Position numbers and translations under genes: made by a program | In this document: positions 7,556 to 16,003 of the stretch, in pieces | Numbering within the stretch: position 1 is the first letter of the stretch | Layout: each line of letters opens with the position of its first letter | Notes under the pieces: generated by a model | What the model was told of the DNA's origin: nothing | Database searches by the model: none | What the model saw: only the letters and a program-made list of their open reading frames with translations | From: Pelagibacterium sp. | Lineage (GTDB): Bacteria; Pseudomonadota; Alphaproteobacteria; Rhizobiales; Devosiaceae | Length of the DNA: 59,619 bases | Direction: 5' to 3' | Assembly: GCA_002723255.1 (NCBI GenBank) | Contig: PBNW01000028.1 | Span: 1 to 59,619, forward strand

Positions 7556-8253
7556 GAAAACAGCCAGCCGGCGAGGATGGCGGTCGCTATGCCGTTGAGG
7601 GCCATGGCAAGCCCGGAAAACGCGCCCGCCAGCGGGTCGACCTGAAGGGCGCGGGCGGTGCCGATGCCGTGTGCGCTCAGCCCTGCAGCAAACCCGCGCG
7701 CTGCATAGTCCCTGATCCCCATGGCATTCATCAACGGAGTGACGATGACAGCGCCGATGATTCCGGTCACGATCACAAAGACCGCAACGAGCGAACCATT
7801 GGCGCCGATCTGTTCGGCCACACCCACTGCAATGCCGGCAGTGGCCGATTTGGGGACCAGCGCCATCTGCAGCGTTTCGGGGAGTCCGAGCGCTTTGGCG
7901 ATCAGTACGGCGGAAAACATTGCAAACGGTGCTCCTACGACAAGCGCCGCAAGGATGGGCACCGCCAGCTCCCGCACCCTTGCCCGATGCCGCCACAGCG
8001 GAATGGCCAACGCCACCGTGGCAGGTCCCAAAATGAAATGGATGAACTGGGCACCGTCGAAATATTCGAGATAATCCGTCCCCGTCAGACGCAGGATCGC
8101 AACGAGGACGCCAACCGAGATCAGCACCGGATTGACGAGGGGGTGATTGCCGCTGGCTTTGGCCAGCCGGCTGGCGAGCAAAAAGACCCCGATGGTCAGC
8201 GTGAGCCAGAACAGCGGACTGGCCGCCAAAAACACCCAGAGCCCGTCACCCAT
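7552..8253 (-). CDS. lrgB: LrgB/CidB family membrane protein
   Basis: The 233-residue membrane protein carries the LrgB signature: GAPFAMFSAVLIAKALGLPETLQMALVPKSATAGIAVGVAEQIG, written here in parts (LPETLQMALVPKSATAG is diagnostic), followed by GAVIVTPLMNAMGIRD and ARGFAAGLSAHGIGTARAL. I chose ATG 8253, which overlaps the lrgA stop by 8 bases. LrgAB were first linked to murein hydrolase control. More recent work on bacterial and plastid homologues (PLGG1) supports transport of small organic acids such as pyruvate, glycolate and glycerate. It is the last gene of the leftward peptide-utilisation operon. Confidence 0.9.
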   Translation of the reverse strand: MGDGLWVFLAASPLFWLTLTIGVFLLASRLAKASGNHPLVNPVLISVGVLVAILRLTGTDYLEYFDGAQFIHFILGPATVALAIPLWRHRARVRELAVPILAALVVGAPFAMFSAVLIAKALGLPETLQMALVPKSATAGIAVGVAEQIGANGSLVAVFVIVTGIIGAVIVTPLMNAMGIRDYAARGFAAGLSAHGIGTARALQVDPLAGAFSGLAMALNGIATAILAGWLFS

Positions 8254-8623
8254 TGCCGCGCGCTCCAAAAAGCCGCCGGGCAAGGATGAACACCCATACG
8301 GTGACGGTCAACGTCAAAACGCTCGATACGACCAGCACGAGTGTCAGCGCCAACCCGTTGGCAGCCACAAGATCGAAATGCTGGGAAATTCCCACTCCGG
8401 CCGGCACGAAAAACAGTCCCAGCCAGCCGAGCAGGCTCTCGGCCGCGGTCTCAATCTGTGCGCCCACACTGCGGTCGCGTTTTGGAAGGTAGCGGGCGAC
8501 AACCATTACCCCCAGCAGCAGCAAAATGCCGATCACTGGCCCGGGAACCGGTAGCGAAAGGGCCCGCGTGACGATGTCGCCGCCCAGTTGGCAGGCCAGG
8601 AGGACGAACAGCCCCAAAAGCAT
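8246..8623 (-). CDS. lrgA: LrgA/CidA family membrane protein
   Basis: The 125-residue protein has about four membrane segments and the LrgA pattern: an N-terminal ACQLGGDIV, LPVPGPVIGILLLLGVMV, the charged loop PKRDRSVGAQIETAAESLLGWLG, and FFVPAGVGISQHFDL. It is the partner of LrgB and overlaps it. ATG 8623 lies 6 bases after the amidohydrolase stop codon, which places the pair in the same transcript as the peptide ABC genes. Confidence 0.9.
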   Translation of the reverse strand: MLLGLFVLLACQLGGDIVTRALSLPVPGPVIGILLLLGVMVVARYLPKRDRSVGAQIETAAESLLGWLGLFFVPAGVGISQHFDLVAANGLALTLVLVVSSVLTLTVTVWVFILARRLFGARGNG

Positions 8624-8629
8624 CAATGA

Positions 8630-9865
8630 CTAGACCAGGTTTGATTTGTGCAGGCGGCCACGGGCCATGATCAAAGCCATATGCGCGCCATCGTCTCCGA
8701 GCAAGGAGATATCGGAAAGCGGGTCGCCATCGACAACGATCATATCGGCGGATGCTCCTTTTGAGATCTCGCCTGCCTCGCCTTCAAGCCGGCACAGTTT
8801 TGCACCGATCGTTGTCGCCGAGCGGATGATCTCTGCGGGCGAGAGCACCTTGGCAAGTAGCTCGAACTCCATGCAGTGATATTTGCGCAATTGCCCGAGA
8901 AGGTCCGAGCCGAATGCCATGGGCAGGCCGGCCTCTGCCATGATTTCGAGCGAGCGCAGCCCGCCATTGCGCACGATGTCGATTTTCTCGAATTCGGCGG
9001 CGCCGAGGCCCAATTGCTTGCCTTCGATAGCCAGCGCCTCATAGGCCACAAGGGTCGGTACCGCGATACAGCCCGCCTCTGCCGCCATTTGGGCGGTTTC
9101 CGCTTCGATCAGATTACAGTGTTCGAGCGAGTGGACACCCAGTTCCACGCAGCGCCGGATCGCCTTGTCGGTATAAAGATGGGCCGAAACGTAAAGCCCG
9201 GCGTTTTCGGCTTCCTCGACCATCGCGGCGATCTCGTCGCGCGAATACTGGATCGAATGGATGGGATCGTTGGGCGAGGACACCCCGCCATTAGCCATCA
9301 CCTTGATAAAATTGGCGCCCTCCTTGATGAGCGTCCGGCAGACGGCGCGGACATTGTCGACGCCGTCGGCGATCAGCCCCATGGAGCCGACCCGGTCGGA
9401 AAACAGGCCCGGCCGATCGTCGGTGCGCTGGCGCAGGTCGGCGTGCCCACCGGTGGTGGTCAGGCCCTTGCCGCAGATGACGAGGCGCGGCCCGTCGATC
9501 AGCCCGTCCTCCACCCCGCGCACCAGCCCGATATCGGCGCCGCCAAGATCGCGCAGCGTGGTAAAGCCGCGCGAAAGCGCCTCGTTCATCACCCGTGCCG
9601 CGCGCAGCGCGCCCAATGAGGCGGGCGCAATCATATTGCCCCAAAGATCGAGCGTTTCAGCCACCACATGCACGTGGCAATCGATAAGGCCGGGCATGAG
9701 CGTACGGCCATCAAGGGCAATGGCCTGTGCGCCCTCGGGCGGGGTAATGCCAGGACCGATTTCGGCGATGCGATCGCCGGTAACGAGCACGTCCAGTCCG
9801 TCTTTTAGAATACCCTTGTGGGGATCGAGAAGTTTGCCGCCGGTAAACAGATAGCTGGTGGTCAT
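8630..9865 (-). CDS. Metal-dependent amidohydrolase, probable Xaa-basic dipeptidase-like
   Basis: This 411-residue amidohydrolase-superfamily enzyme has a full set of likely metal ligands: HxH at 64/66 (LIDCHVHV), Lys188 in NFIKVMANGG (candidate carboxylated lysine), His229 in SAHLYT, His249 in SLEHCN and Asp321 in FGSDLLG. The layout resembles the imidazolonepropionase-like/Xaa-Arg or Xaa-Lys dipeptidase group, which hydrolyses dipeptides or N-acyl amino acids. It lies 9 bases after dppF, within an ABC operon with two other hydrolases, which supports an intracellular peptide or amide substrate. The exact substrate cannot be read from the sequence. Confidence 0.8.
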   Translation of the reverse strand: MTTSYLFTGGKLLDPHKGILKDGLDVLVTGDRIAEIGPGITPPEGAQAIALDGRTLMPGLIDCHVHVVAETLDLWGNMIAPASLGALRAARVMNEALSRGFTTLRDLGGADIGLVRGVEDGLIDGPRLVICGKGLTTTGGHADLRQRTDDRPGLFSDRVGSMGLIADGVDNVRAVCRTLIKEGANFIKVMANGGVSSPNDPIHSIQYSRDEIAAMVEEAENAGLYVSAHLYTDKAIRRCVELGVHSLEHCNLIEAETAQMAAEAGCIAVPTLVAYEALAIEGKQLGLGAAEFEKIDIVRNGGLRSLEIMAEAGLPMAFGSDLLGQLRKYHCMEFELLAKVLSPAEIIRSATTIGAKLCRLEGEAGEISKGASADMIVVDGDPLSDISLLGDDGAHMALIMARGRLHKSNLV

Positions 9866-9874
9866 GGGCGGTCC

Positions 9875-10855
9875 TTATCGGTGGTGACAGGCCACGAGCT
9901 GCCCGTCATCGCGTGTGGTCAACTCGGGCTCGTGCTTACGGCAGACTTCGCTGGCCAAGGGACAGCGGGTGTGGAATGCGCACCCCGACGGCTTGTTGGT
10001 GGCGCTGGGAATGTCGTCATTGGAGGCCGAAAACGTGTGCCGGGCTCGCGGATCGAGCGAGGGCGCCGAACCCATCAGCAATTCGGTATAGGGATGTCGG
10101 GGCACCGAGAAGATGGTCTTTTTGTCGGCGATCTCGACAATCTTGCCCAGATACATCACCGCGACGCGGTGCGAAATGTGTTCGACGACGCCCAGATCGT
10201 GGGAAACCGAGAGGTAGGAGACGCCAAGGTCGCGCTGCAAATCGGCAAGCAGGTTCAAAATCTGCGCCTGTACCGAAACGTCGAGCGCCGAAACCGGTTC
10301 GTCGCACACGATGATATCGGGCTTTAGTGCAAGGGCCCGCGCGATGCCGATCCGCTGGCGCTGGCCACCGGAAAACTGGTGCGGATAATTGTCCGCCTGA
10401 TCGGGGCGCAACCCCACTCGCTTCATCAGGCTCGCCACTTCCGCCTCGCGCTCCATGCTTGTTCCGACATTGTGGATGTCGAGCGGTGCACCGATGATGT
10501 CTTTGACCTTCTGACGCGGGTTGAGCGAGGAGAACGGGTCTTGAAAGACGATCTGCATGCGCCGGCGGTAGTCCTTGAGCGCGCTGGCGTTGAAATCGGT
10601 GATCTCCCGATCATCGAACCGCACCCGGCCGCCCGTGGGCTTGACCAGCCCCATAAGTGCCAACCCCGTTGTTGACTTTCCGCAACCGCTTTCGCCAACC
10701 AGCGACAGGGTTTCCCCGCGTCCCAGTGTAAAGCTCACTCCGTCGACGGCCTTGACCGAGCCGACCTGGCGCTTGAAGACGCCGGCCCGGATCGGGAAAT
10801 GGACTTCGAGATTATCGACGGCCAGAAGGGGCGTTGTTTCAGGCTGCATCGTCAT
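9875..10855 (-). CDS. dppF: Oligopeptide ABC transporter ATPase (DppF/OppF-like)
   Basis: The 326-residue ATPase has Walker A GESGCGKSTTGLALMGL, a Q-loop in VFQDPFSSLNPRQ, the signature FSGGQRQRIGIARAL, Walker B IIVCDEPVSALDVS and the H-loop SVSHDLGVVEHI. The C-terminal CAFHTRCPLASEVC cysteine cluster is the oligopeptide/dipeptide ABC extension. I set the start at ATG 10855, which overlaps the end of dppD by 17 bases; a longer frame would run deep into dppD. It pairs with DppD to drive the DppBC importer. Confidence 0.93.
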   Translation of the reverse strand: MTMQPETTPLLAVDNLEVHFPIRAGVFKRQVGSVKAVDGVSFTLGRGETLSLVGESGCGKSTTGLALMGLVKPTGGRVRFDDREITDFNASALKDYRRRMQIVFQDPFSSLNPRQKVKDIIGAPLDIHNVGTSMEREAEVASLMKRVGLRPDQADNYPHQFSGGQRQRIGIARALALKPDIIVCDEPVSALDVSVQAQILNLLADLQRDLGVSYLSVSHDLGVVEHISHRVAVMYLGKIVEIADKKTIFSVPRHPYTELLMGSAPSLDPRARHTFSASNDDIPSATNKPSGCAFHTRCPLASEVCRKHEPELTTRDDGQLVACHHR

Positions 10856-11840
10856 GCTCCCAGCAGGCGGCCATGTGGCCGGGGGATTTTTCGACAAGGG
10901 GCGGACGTTCTTCAAGGCACCGTTTGGAGGCACCCGGACAGCGCGGCGCAAAGGCGCAGCCCTTGGGTAAATCCCAGAGCGGGGGTACGGTGCCGGGGAT
11001 ATCGGTCAGCCGGCCGCCTTCAGCCATGCCCGAGCGCGGAACCGCGCCCATCAAACCCTTGGTGTAGGGATGGATCGGGTTGTCGAACAGGTCATAGACA
11101 CTGGCTTCCTCTACCCTGCGCCCCGCATACATCACGATCACCCGGTCGGCCACTTCCGCCACAACGCCGAGATCGTGGGTGATCAGGATCTGCGCAGTGC
11201 CCAGCCGGTGCTGCAGCTCGGAAATCAGCCCAAGGATCTGGGCCTGAATGGTGACGTCGAGCGCCGTGGTCGGTTCATCCGCGATGATGATTTTCGGCTC
11301 GCACGCCAGCGCCAGCGCAATCATCGCCCGTTGCCGCATGCCGCCTGAAAGCTCGTGCGGATATTGCCGCGCCCTGCGTTCGGGGTCGGGCATCTGGACG
11401 GTCTGCAACGCCTCGACGGCCCGCTTGAATGCCTGGCGGTGAGAAACCTTGCGGTGCTGGCGAACGGATTCGGCAATCTGTTCGCCTATGGTCAAAACCG
11501 GATTGAGCGCGGTCAGCGGTTCCTGGAAGATCATGGGGATCTCTTCGCCGCGGAAATCCTCGACCTTGTGCTGGTCGAAGGCCAGAAAATCCTCGCCGGC
11601 AATGGTGATCGATCCGCCCGCAACCCGCGCCGCTTCGGGCAGAAGGCGCATCAGCGCCAGCGCGGTCATCGATTTCCCGCATCCGCTTTCACCGACGATG
11701 CACAGCGTCTCTCCCGGCGCAACCGACAGGCTCATGTCCTGAACGACCGGAAACGATCCGTGATCGCTGCGGATTTCGATATCGAGATCACGGACCGCGA
11801 TGGCAGGCGTCTGATCGGTGTTATCGGCGAGTGCGCTCAT
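10839..11840 (-). CDS. dppD: Oligopeptide ABC transporter ATPase (DppD/OppD-like)
   Basis: The 333-residue ATPase has Walker A GESGCGKSMTALALMRLL, the Q-loop IFQEPLTALNPVLT, the signature LSGGMRQRAMIALAL, Walker B IIIADEPTTALDVT and the H-loop LITHDLGVVAEVA. It ends with the oligopeptide C-terminal extension GCAFAPRCPGASKRC. ATG 11840 lies 9 bases after an AGAGG element; a second ATG at 11849 abuts that element. A 76-base gap with a hairpin separates it from the upstream deacylase gene. Confidence 0.93.
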   Translation of the reverse strand: MSALADNTDQTPAIAVRDLDIEIRSDHGSFPVVQDMSLSVAPGETLCIVGESGCGKSMTALALMRLLPEAARVAGGSITIAGEDFLAFDQHKVEDFRGEEIPMIFQEPLTALNPVLTIGEQIAESVRQHRKVSHRQAFKRAVEALQTVQMPDPERRARQYPHELSGGMRQRAMIALALACEPKIIIADEPTTALDVTIQAQILGLISELQHRLGTAQILITHDLGVVAEVADRVIVMYAGRRVEEASVYDLFDNPIHPYTKGLMGAVPRSGMAEGGRLTDIPGTVPPLWDLPKGCAFAPRCPGASKRCLEERPPLVEKSPGHMAACWEHDDAA

Positions 11841-11865
11841 CGCAATCATCCTCTTTTCAATAATG

Positions 11866-11899
11866 CCGCCCGGCCTCAGCTTGGCAACCGGCCGGGCGG
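11866..11899 (-). repeat. Intercistronic hairpin before dppD
   Basis: A perfect 10-bp GC stem (11866-11875 with 11890-11899, 14-base loop) lies between the M14-type gene and dppD and has no T-run on the minus strand. It may be an mRNA processing or stability element. It is not a terminator for this operon. Confidence 0.5.
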
Positions 11900-11916
11900 G
11901 CTTTTGCGCAACCGGG

Positions 11917-12861
11917 TTAGCTGGTCGCGCCGTCCAGATTGCCCACGATGAACCCGTAATCGCCGCTTTCAACGACGTTGCGGGTCAGGTGCTGCATGAT
12001 CATGATGCCGTTTTCGAACGGCGTCTGAATGTCTTCGAGCGTTTCGAACGTATAAGGGCTCACAACCCGCCCCAGCAGTTGTCCGCCCTTGATGATCTCG
12101 CCGTTGGCGGGGCATAGCGGTTCGAGAAAGCCGCCCTGGGTGGGCCGGACACCAGCCAGCTCGTTGCAGACGACCTGCTTTGGATTGGGCGCCACGTCGC
12201 CCGGGATCATGCCGCGCAGCCGCAACATGTTGAGCATGCCATTGACCGTGCGCTCGATATAGGGGGTCTGGTCGACGATGCCGCCGCCCAGTTCCACCAC
12301 CACGCTGGGGATGTCGCGCTCCTCGATGGTCACGGCCTTGGAGGTGCCGGCAAACACGGTCCCCTGCTTATCGGGAACCGGGCGATAGAGCACGGTCGAA
12401 CCGAAGGCGCGCGAAAGCCCTTCATCGTTCCAGATATAGACGTAATCCACCGTCGGGCGATCGGTGCCCGAATGCAGATCGATATGGATGTCGATTTTGC
12501 GCAGGAATTCATTGGAGAGCGCCAGGGCGAGCTGCTGGCTGTAAGTGCCATTGGCCGAACCCGGAAACTGGCGGTTGAGATCGACCTTGCCATGGGTCGC
12601 AAAGCGCTGGTTGACCGCAAAGGCCGAAGGATTGGCCACCGGCAGCAAAACGATACGGCCCGAGAGCGGGGTATCCTTCAAAATGCGGAACAGTTCGAGG
12701 ATCGCCTGGGTGCCGGTATTCTCATTGCCGTGGATCGAGGCGGAAATGCCCACCGTCGGCCCGTCCGTTTCGCCCACAAGTTCATGCATCAGCAACACGG
12801 CGTCCGAGCCGTCGGCGAGCGTTGTGAACTTGTGGCGAATGGGGTTGATGGATTTGACCAT
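11917..12861 (-). CDS. Succinylglutamate desuccinylase/aspartoacylase-family deacylase (M14-like)
   Basis: The 314-residue protein has the zinc site of the family: His44 and Glu47 in SIHGNENTG and a third ligand in IDIHIDLHSG (about His130). The substrate motif is VDLNRQFPG (about 93-101), and a likely catalytic Glu lies in VVVELGG (about 190). Family members deacylate N-acyl amino acids (AstE, aspartoacylase, EutE/DoeB). It sits between dppC and dppD, so its substrate probably enters through this ABC importer. The same operon has an M24 protein with altered metal ligands. That M24 plus deacylase pairing recalls the EutD-EutE ectoine hydrolase-deacetylase pair, but identity with it is not shown. 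Confidence 0.85.
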   Translation of the reverse strand: MVKSINPIRHKFTTLADGSDAVLLMHELVGETDGPTVGISASIHGNENTGTQAILELFRILKDTPLSGRIVLLPVANPSAFAVNQRFATHGKVDLNRQFPGSANGTYSQQLALALSNEFLRKIDIHIDLHSGTDRPTVDYVYIWNDEGLSRAFGSTVLYRPVPDKQGTVFAGTSKAVTIEERDIPSVVVELGGGIVDQTPYIERTVNGMLNMLRLRGMIPGDVAPNPKQVVCNELAGVRPTQGGFLEPLCPANGEIIKGGQLLGRVVSPYTFETLEDIQTPFENGIMIMQHLTRNVVESGDYGFIVGNLDGATS

Positions 12862-12885
12862 TCTTGTGGTGTCCTTTTATCGCGT

Positions 12886-13731
12886 CTATTTGGACTTGCC
12901 GCCGCTGCGCGAAAGCTGACGGGGGTCGAGGATGTCCCTGAGGCCGTCGCCCAGGAGATTGAAGCCGAGCACGGTGATCATGATCGTCGCGCCCGAAATG
13001 ATCGAAAGCCACGGCTCGTCACGGATGAACCGCGTGCCATAGGCAAGCGTCCAGCCCCAGGTCGGGGTCGGGGGCGGCAAGCCGAACCCCAGAAAGCTCA
13101 GGGCCGATTCCGAGATAATCGCCGTACCCAGCCCCAGCGAGGCCAGAACGATGATCGGGCCGAATGCATTGGGCAGCACCTCGCGGAACAGGATGCGGAT
13201 CGGGCTGGCGCCGAGCGCCCGCGCCGCCTGCACGTAATTTTGTTCGCGCAGCACGAGCGTTGTGGCGCTCACCACGCGGGCGTATTCGGTCCAGGTGACG
13301 ATGATGATGGCAAACGAGATGTTGGTGATGCCGGGCCCCATCACTGCAACGATGGCCAGCGCCAGAACCAGCGGTGGAAAGCCCAGAAAGATATCGGTGA
13401 TCCGCATCAGGAGCTGGTCGACCCAGCCGCCGAAATAGCCCGAGACCAGGCCGACGATCGTGCCGACCACGGCAGCGCAGGCCACCGAGATGATGGCGAT
13501 CGAGAGCGAGACGCGGGCGCCATAGACCAGACGCGACCACAGATCGCGCCCGAAATTGTCTGTGCCCAATACGTGGCCCGGTGTCGGCCAGGCAAAGCGG
13601 TTGATCATGTCCATCTGTTCCACCCCGTGCGTAGCGACGAAGGGCGCAAAGACGGCGCAGAAGATGATGGCGAGCGAAATCAGCGCGCCGACGACAAGGG
13701 ACGTGTTTTTCAAAGCCTTTGGGATGCGCAT
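12886..13731 (-). CDS. dppC: Dipeptide/oligopeptide ABC permease (DppC-like)
   Basis: The 281-residue inner-membrane protein has an N-terminal anchor followed by the usual FGRDLWSRLVYGARVSL start of the DppC core. The EAA loop region is VLREQNYVQAARALGASPIRILFREVLPN, and the C-terminus contains SALSFLGFGLPPPTPTWG and GDGLRDILDPR, both hallmarks of DppC. It starts 5 bases after the dppB stop, so the two permeases are translated together. Confidence 0.93.
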   Translation of the reverse strand: MRIPKALKNTSLVVGALISLAIIFCAVFAPFVATHGVEQMDMINRFAWPTPGHVLGTDNFGRDLWSRLVYGARVSLSIAIISVACAAVVGTIVGLVSGYFGGWVDQLLMRITDIFLGFPPLVLALAIVAVMGPGITNISFAIIIVTWTEYARVVSATTLVLREQNYVQAARALGASPIRILFREVLPNAFGPIIVLASLGLGTAIISESALSFLGFGLPPPTPTWGWTLAYGTRFIRDEPWLSIISGATIMITVLGFNLLGDGLRDILDPRQLSRSGGKSK

Positions 13732-13736
13732 GGGTC

Positions 13737-14717
13737 CTATCCGAGCCTGATGCGCGGATCGACCGCGGCGTAGAGAAGATCGACGATGAGATTGACCAGC
13801 GCAAAGATGATCGCGAAGGTCAGAACGATGCCCTGGATCAGCGGCAGGTCGCGCTGGGAGATCGCCGAGATGGTGAGCTGGCCAAGGCCCGGCCAGGCAA
13901 AGATGGATTCGGTCAGCACCGCGCCGCCCAGAAGGGCACCAAAGCGCAACCCGATGATCGAAAGCACCGGCAAAAGCGCGTTGCGCAGCGCGTGCCGGAT
14001 AACGACGCGCGGGCGGCGCAGCCCTTTGGCATAAGCGGTACGCACGAAATCCTCACGCAGCACTTCGAGCATTGCGGCGCGCACCAGACGCGAGATGACC
14101 GCTGCCGAATTGGCCGCCAGGGCGATGGCGGGCAGGGCAAGATGGGAGAGCGAATCCCAGATGGGCCGGAAATTGCCGGTAAACATCGCCCCGATCGCTT
14201 CGGGCAACGGTACGCCGCGCCCGACCGCCGGCAGCCAGCCGAGCATGACCGCGAAGGCCAGCATGAGAAGCAGCCCCAACCAGTAGACCGGCATGGACAC
14301 GCCCAGCTGGGCAAACAGCATGGTGGCCGTATCGACCCAGGAGCCCTGCCGGATCGCCGCGATCACCCCGAGCGTCAGCCCGATCACTGTGGCAAGAAGC
14401 AGCGAAACGATGGCCAGTTCGAGCGTTGCGCCCAAACGGGTTGCAATGATCGAGGCCACTGGGCGGTTCTGGAAGATCGAGGTTCCCATATCGCCCTGCA
14501 ACAGCCCGGCGAAATAGTCCCAGAGCCTTATGTACCAGGGATCATTGAGCCCCAAGCTGTTGCGCAGATTCTCGATAGCCTCGGCCGAAGCTTCCTGCCC
14601 AAGCAGCACCGCTGCGAGATCGCCGGGAATGAGCAGCAGAAGTCCGAAAGTGATGACCACCATGCCAATTGCCATGGGAACCATCAGAAGGAGGCGGCGG
14701 GCAACATAGGCTAGCAT
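13737..14717 (-). CDS. dppB: Dipeptide/oligopeptide ABC permease (DppB-like)
   Basis: The 326-residue membrane protein opens with YVARRLLLMVPMAIGMVVITF, the typical DppB start. It has the periplasmic LGLNDPWYIRLWDYFAGLLQGDMGTS segment, the EAA loop VRTAYAKGLRRPRVVIRHALRNALLPV and VLTESIFAWPGLGQL near the end. I chose ATG 14717, spaced 6-7 bases from an AGGTG site; the longer frame uses a GTG overlapping that site. It partners DppC. Confidence 0.93.
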   Translation of the reverse strand: MLAYVARRLLLMVPMAIGMVVITFGLLLLIPGDLAAVLLGQEASAEAIENLRNSLGLNDPWYIRLWDYFAGLLQGDMGTSIFQNRPVASIIATRLGATLELAIVSLLLATVIGLTLGVIAAIRQGSWVDTATMLFAQLGVSMPVYWLGLLLMLAFAVMLGWLPAVGRGVPLPEAIGAMFTGNFRPIWDSLSHLALPAIALAANSAAVISRLVRAAMLEVLREDFVRTAYAKGLRRPRVVIRHALRNALLPVLSIIGLRFGALLGGAVLTESIFAWPGLGQLTISAISQRDLPLIQGIVLTFAIIFALVNLIVDLLYAAVDPRIRLG

Positions 14718-14768
14718 GGCGTCCACCTGAAATGTGTGTGTGAGGAAAGGATCATTGTCTCAAAAGGT

Positions 14769-15944
14769 CTAGCCGATCACCACTTGGTCGATGGCGCGGG
14801 GATATTTTGTCATGCTGTCGGGGCCGCCAGCGGCGATCAGTACGGTGTCGGCGATGCGGTAGCCGGCAAAGCCGGGCACGAAGATCGCCGGCTCACTCGA
14901 GGTCACCATGCCGGGCTCGAGAATGGTGTCGTCACCGGCTTCTACCCAGGGTGGCTCGTGGAACATCACGCCCATGCCGTGTCCGACCCTGTGCACGAGA
15001 TATTCGCTCATGCCGCTGTCGCGGATATAGGCGAGCGCCAGATTGTCGGCGGACGCGCAGGTGTGCCCGGCAATCAGCGCTGCCGTAGCCATGCGCTGGG
15101 CTTCGAAGGCCACTGCATAGTGACCTTCCTGCTCTTTGGTCGGCTCGCCGATGAACAGCGTCCGCTCGCTTTCGGCGGCCCGACCGCCCACCCGGCAACC
15201 GAGCGATAAAATGATGCTCTCGCCGCGCTTGACCGGATTGCCTGTCGGCATGCCGTGCGGAAAGGCCGAGCGGGCGCCCGAATAGACAAGTCCGCTGGCC
15301 AGTCCCTGCACGAGCATGAGATCTGCATGTTCCTCATGCATGATCCTCATGGCGTGGCGCGAAACAAAGGATTCGATTTCGATCTCGCTCGGCAGCGTAT
15401 CCCCCGACGCCATGGCATCGGCAATCAGACTGACGCCGGCGGTGACCATCGCGTCGGAAATCCGCGCCGCTTCACGGTGCAAAATGATTTCCTCGGGATA
15501 TTTGATGAGCCGCATCTGCCCGACCAGATTTGTCGGCTTGCACGTCCTTGCATTGGGAAAAGCCGCTTCGATCTGGCTCACCCGGGCCAGCGAAATCGCG
15601 TGGCTGTAGGCGACGGTGCCCTTCATGTCGGGAAAGGCGCGGCCCAGGACGTCAAAGGGTTTGTCGATGCCGGGAAATTCGAAATAGACGATCGGCTCTG
15701 CGGCGATGTCCTGATGCGCCGCATGGGCGCGCTCCAACTCGGGGATCAAAAGCCAGGCGCCGTCCTGGGTGATCGCAAAGACCACCGGGCGCTCGGTCGT
15801 GTAGTGGGAAAACCCGGTCGTATAGATGACGTCGTCATTGGAATCGAGCAGCAGCAGATCGATATCGGCAGCCGCCATGCGCTTGCGGATATCGGCGTGA
15901 ACCTTGGCGTAGAAATCGGCGCCGAGCACCTGATGGAAAGTCAT
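14769..15944 (-). CDS. M24 (creatinase/Xaa-Pro peptidase) family protein with altered metal site
   Basis: The 391-residue protein has a creatinase-type N-domain and a C-terminal pita-bread domain. Recognisable parts are VHRVGHGMGVMFHEPPW, LEPGMVTSSEPAIF and GYRIADTVLI. In metal-dependent members the first ligand is the Asp of a DxG motif; here the stretch is ILSLGCRVGG. The second Asp (S-D-x-T-R-T) is replaced by ESERT, and the last Glu (R-x-E-D) by Ala in YRIADT. The His and the Glu of SSEPAIF remain. Three of five ligands are therefore changed, as in metal-free creatinase-like hydrolases. The gene lies between dppA and dppB. A substrate that is not a classical Xaa-Pro peptide is likely. Confidence 0.85.
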   Translation of the reverse strand: MTFHQVLGADFYAKVHADIRKRMAAADIDLLLLDSNDDVIYTTGFSHYTTERPVVFAITQDGAWLLIPELERAHAAHQDIAAEPIVYFEFPGIDKPFDVLGRAFPDMKGTVAYSHAISLARVSQIEAAFPNARTCKPTNLVGQMRLIKYPEEIILHREAARISDAMVTAGVSLIADAMASGDTLPSEIEIESFVSRHAMRIMHEEHADLMLVQGLASGLVYSGARSAFPHGMPTGNPVKRGESIILSLGCRVGGRAAESERTLFIGEPTKEQEGHYAVAFEAQRMATAALIAGHTCASADNLALAYIRDSGMSEYLVHRVGHGMGVMFHEPPWVEAGDDTILEPGMVTSSEPAIFVPGFAGYRIADTVLIAAGGPDSMTKYPRAIDQVVIG

Positions 15945-15969
15945 TCCGGGCTCCGTAGTCGGGAGGGAT

Positions 15970-15995
15970 GACCGGCGCGGGGGCCCGCGCCGGTC
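15970..15995 (-). repeat. Strong intercistronic hairpin after the dppA-like gene
   Basis: A perfect 12-bp GC stem (15970-15981 with 15984-15995) lies 8 bases after the stop codon of the binding-protein gene and has no T-run. It resembles the arrangement after dctP in this window and probably raises binding-protein mRNA over that of the downstream genes. Confidence 0.7.
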
Positions 15996-16003
15996 CGATA
16001 CAA

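Noticed and set aside
12472..13773. 433-codon plus-strand open frame
   Set aside because: It is antisense to the M14 deacylase and dppC genes, has a charge-rich composition with no domain, and reflects GC-rich third positions of the real genes.
11917..15944. Calling the M24 and M14 genes doeA/eutD and doeB/eutE outright
   Set aside because: The enzyme families fit, but the importer is peptide-type, no other ectoine-degradation genes are present, and I cannot confirm family-specific residues. Kept only as a hypothesis.
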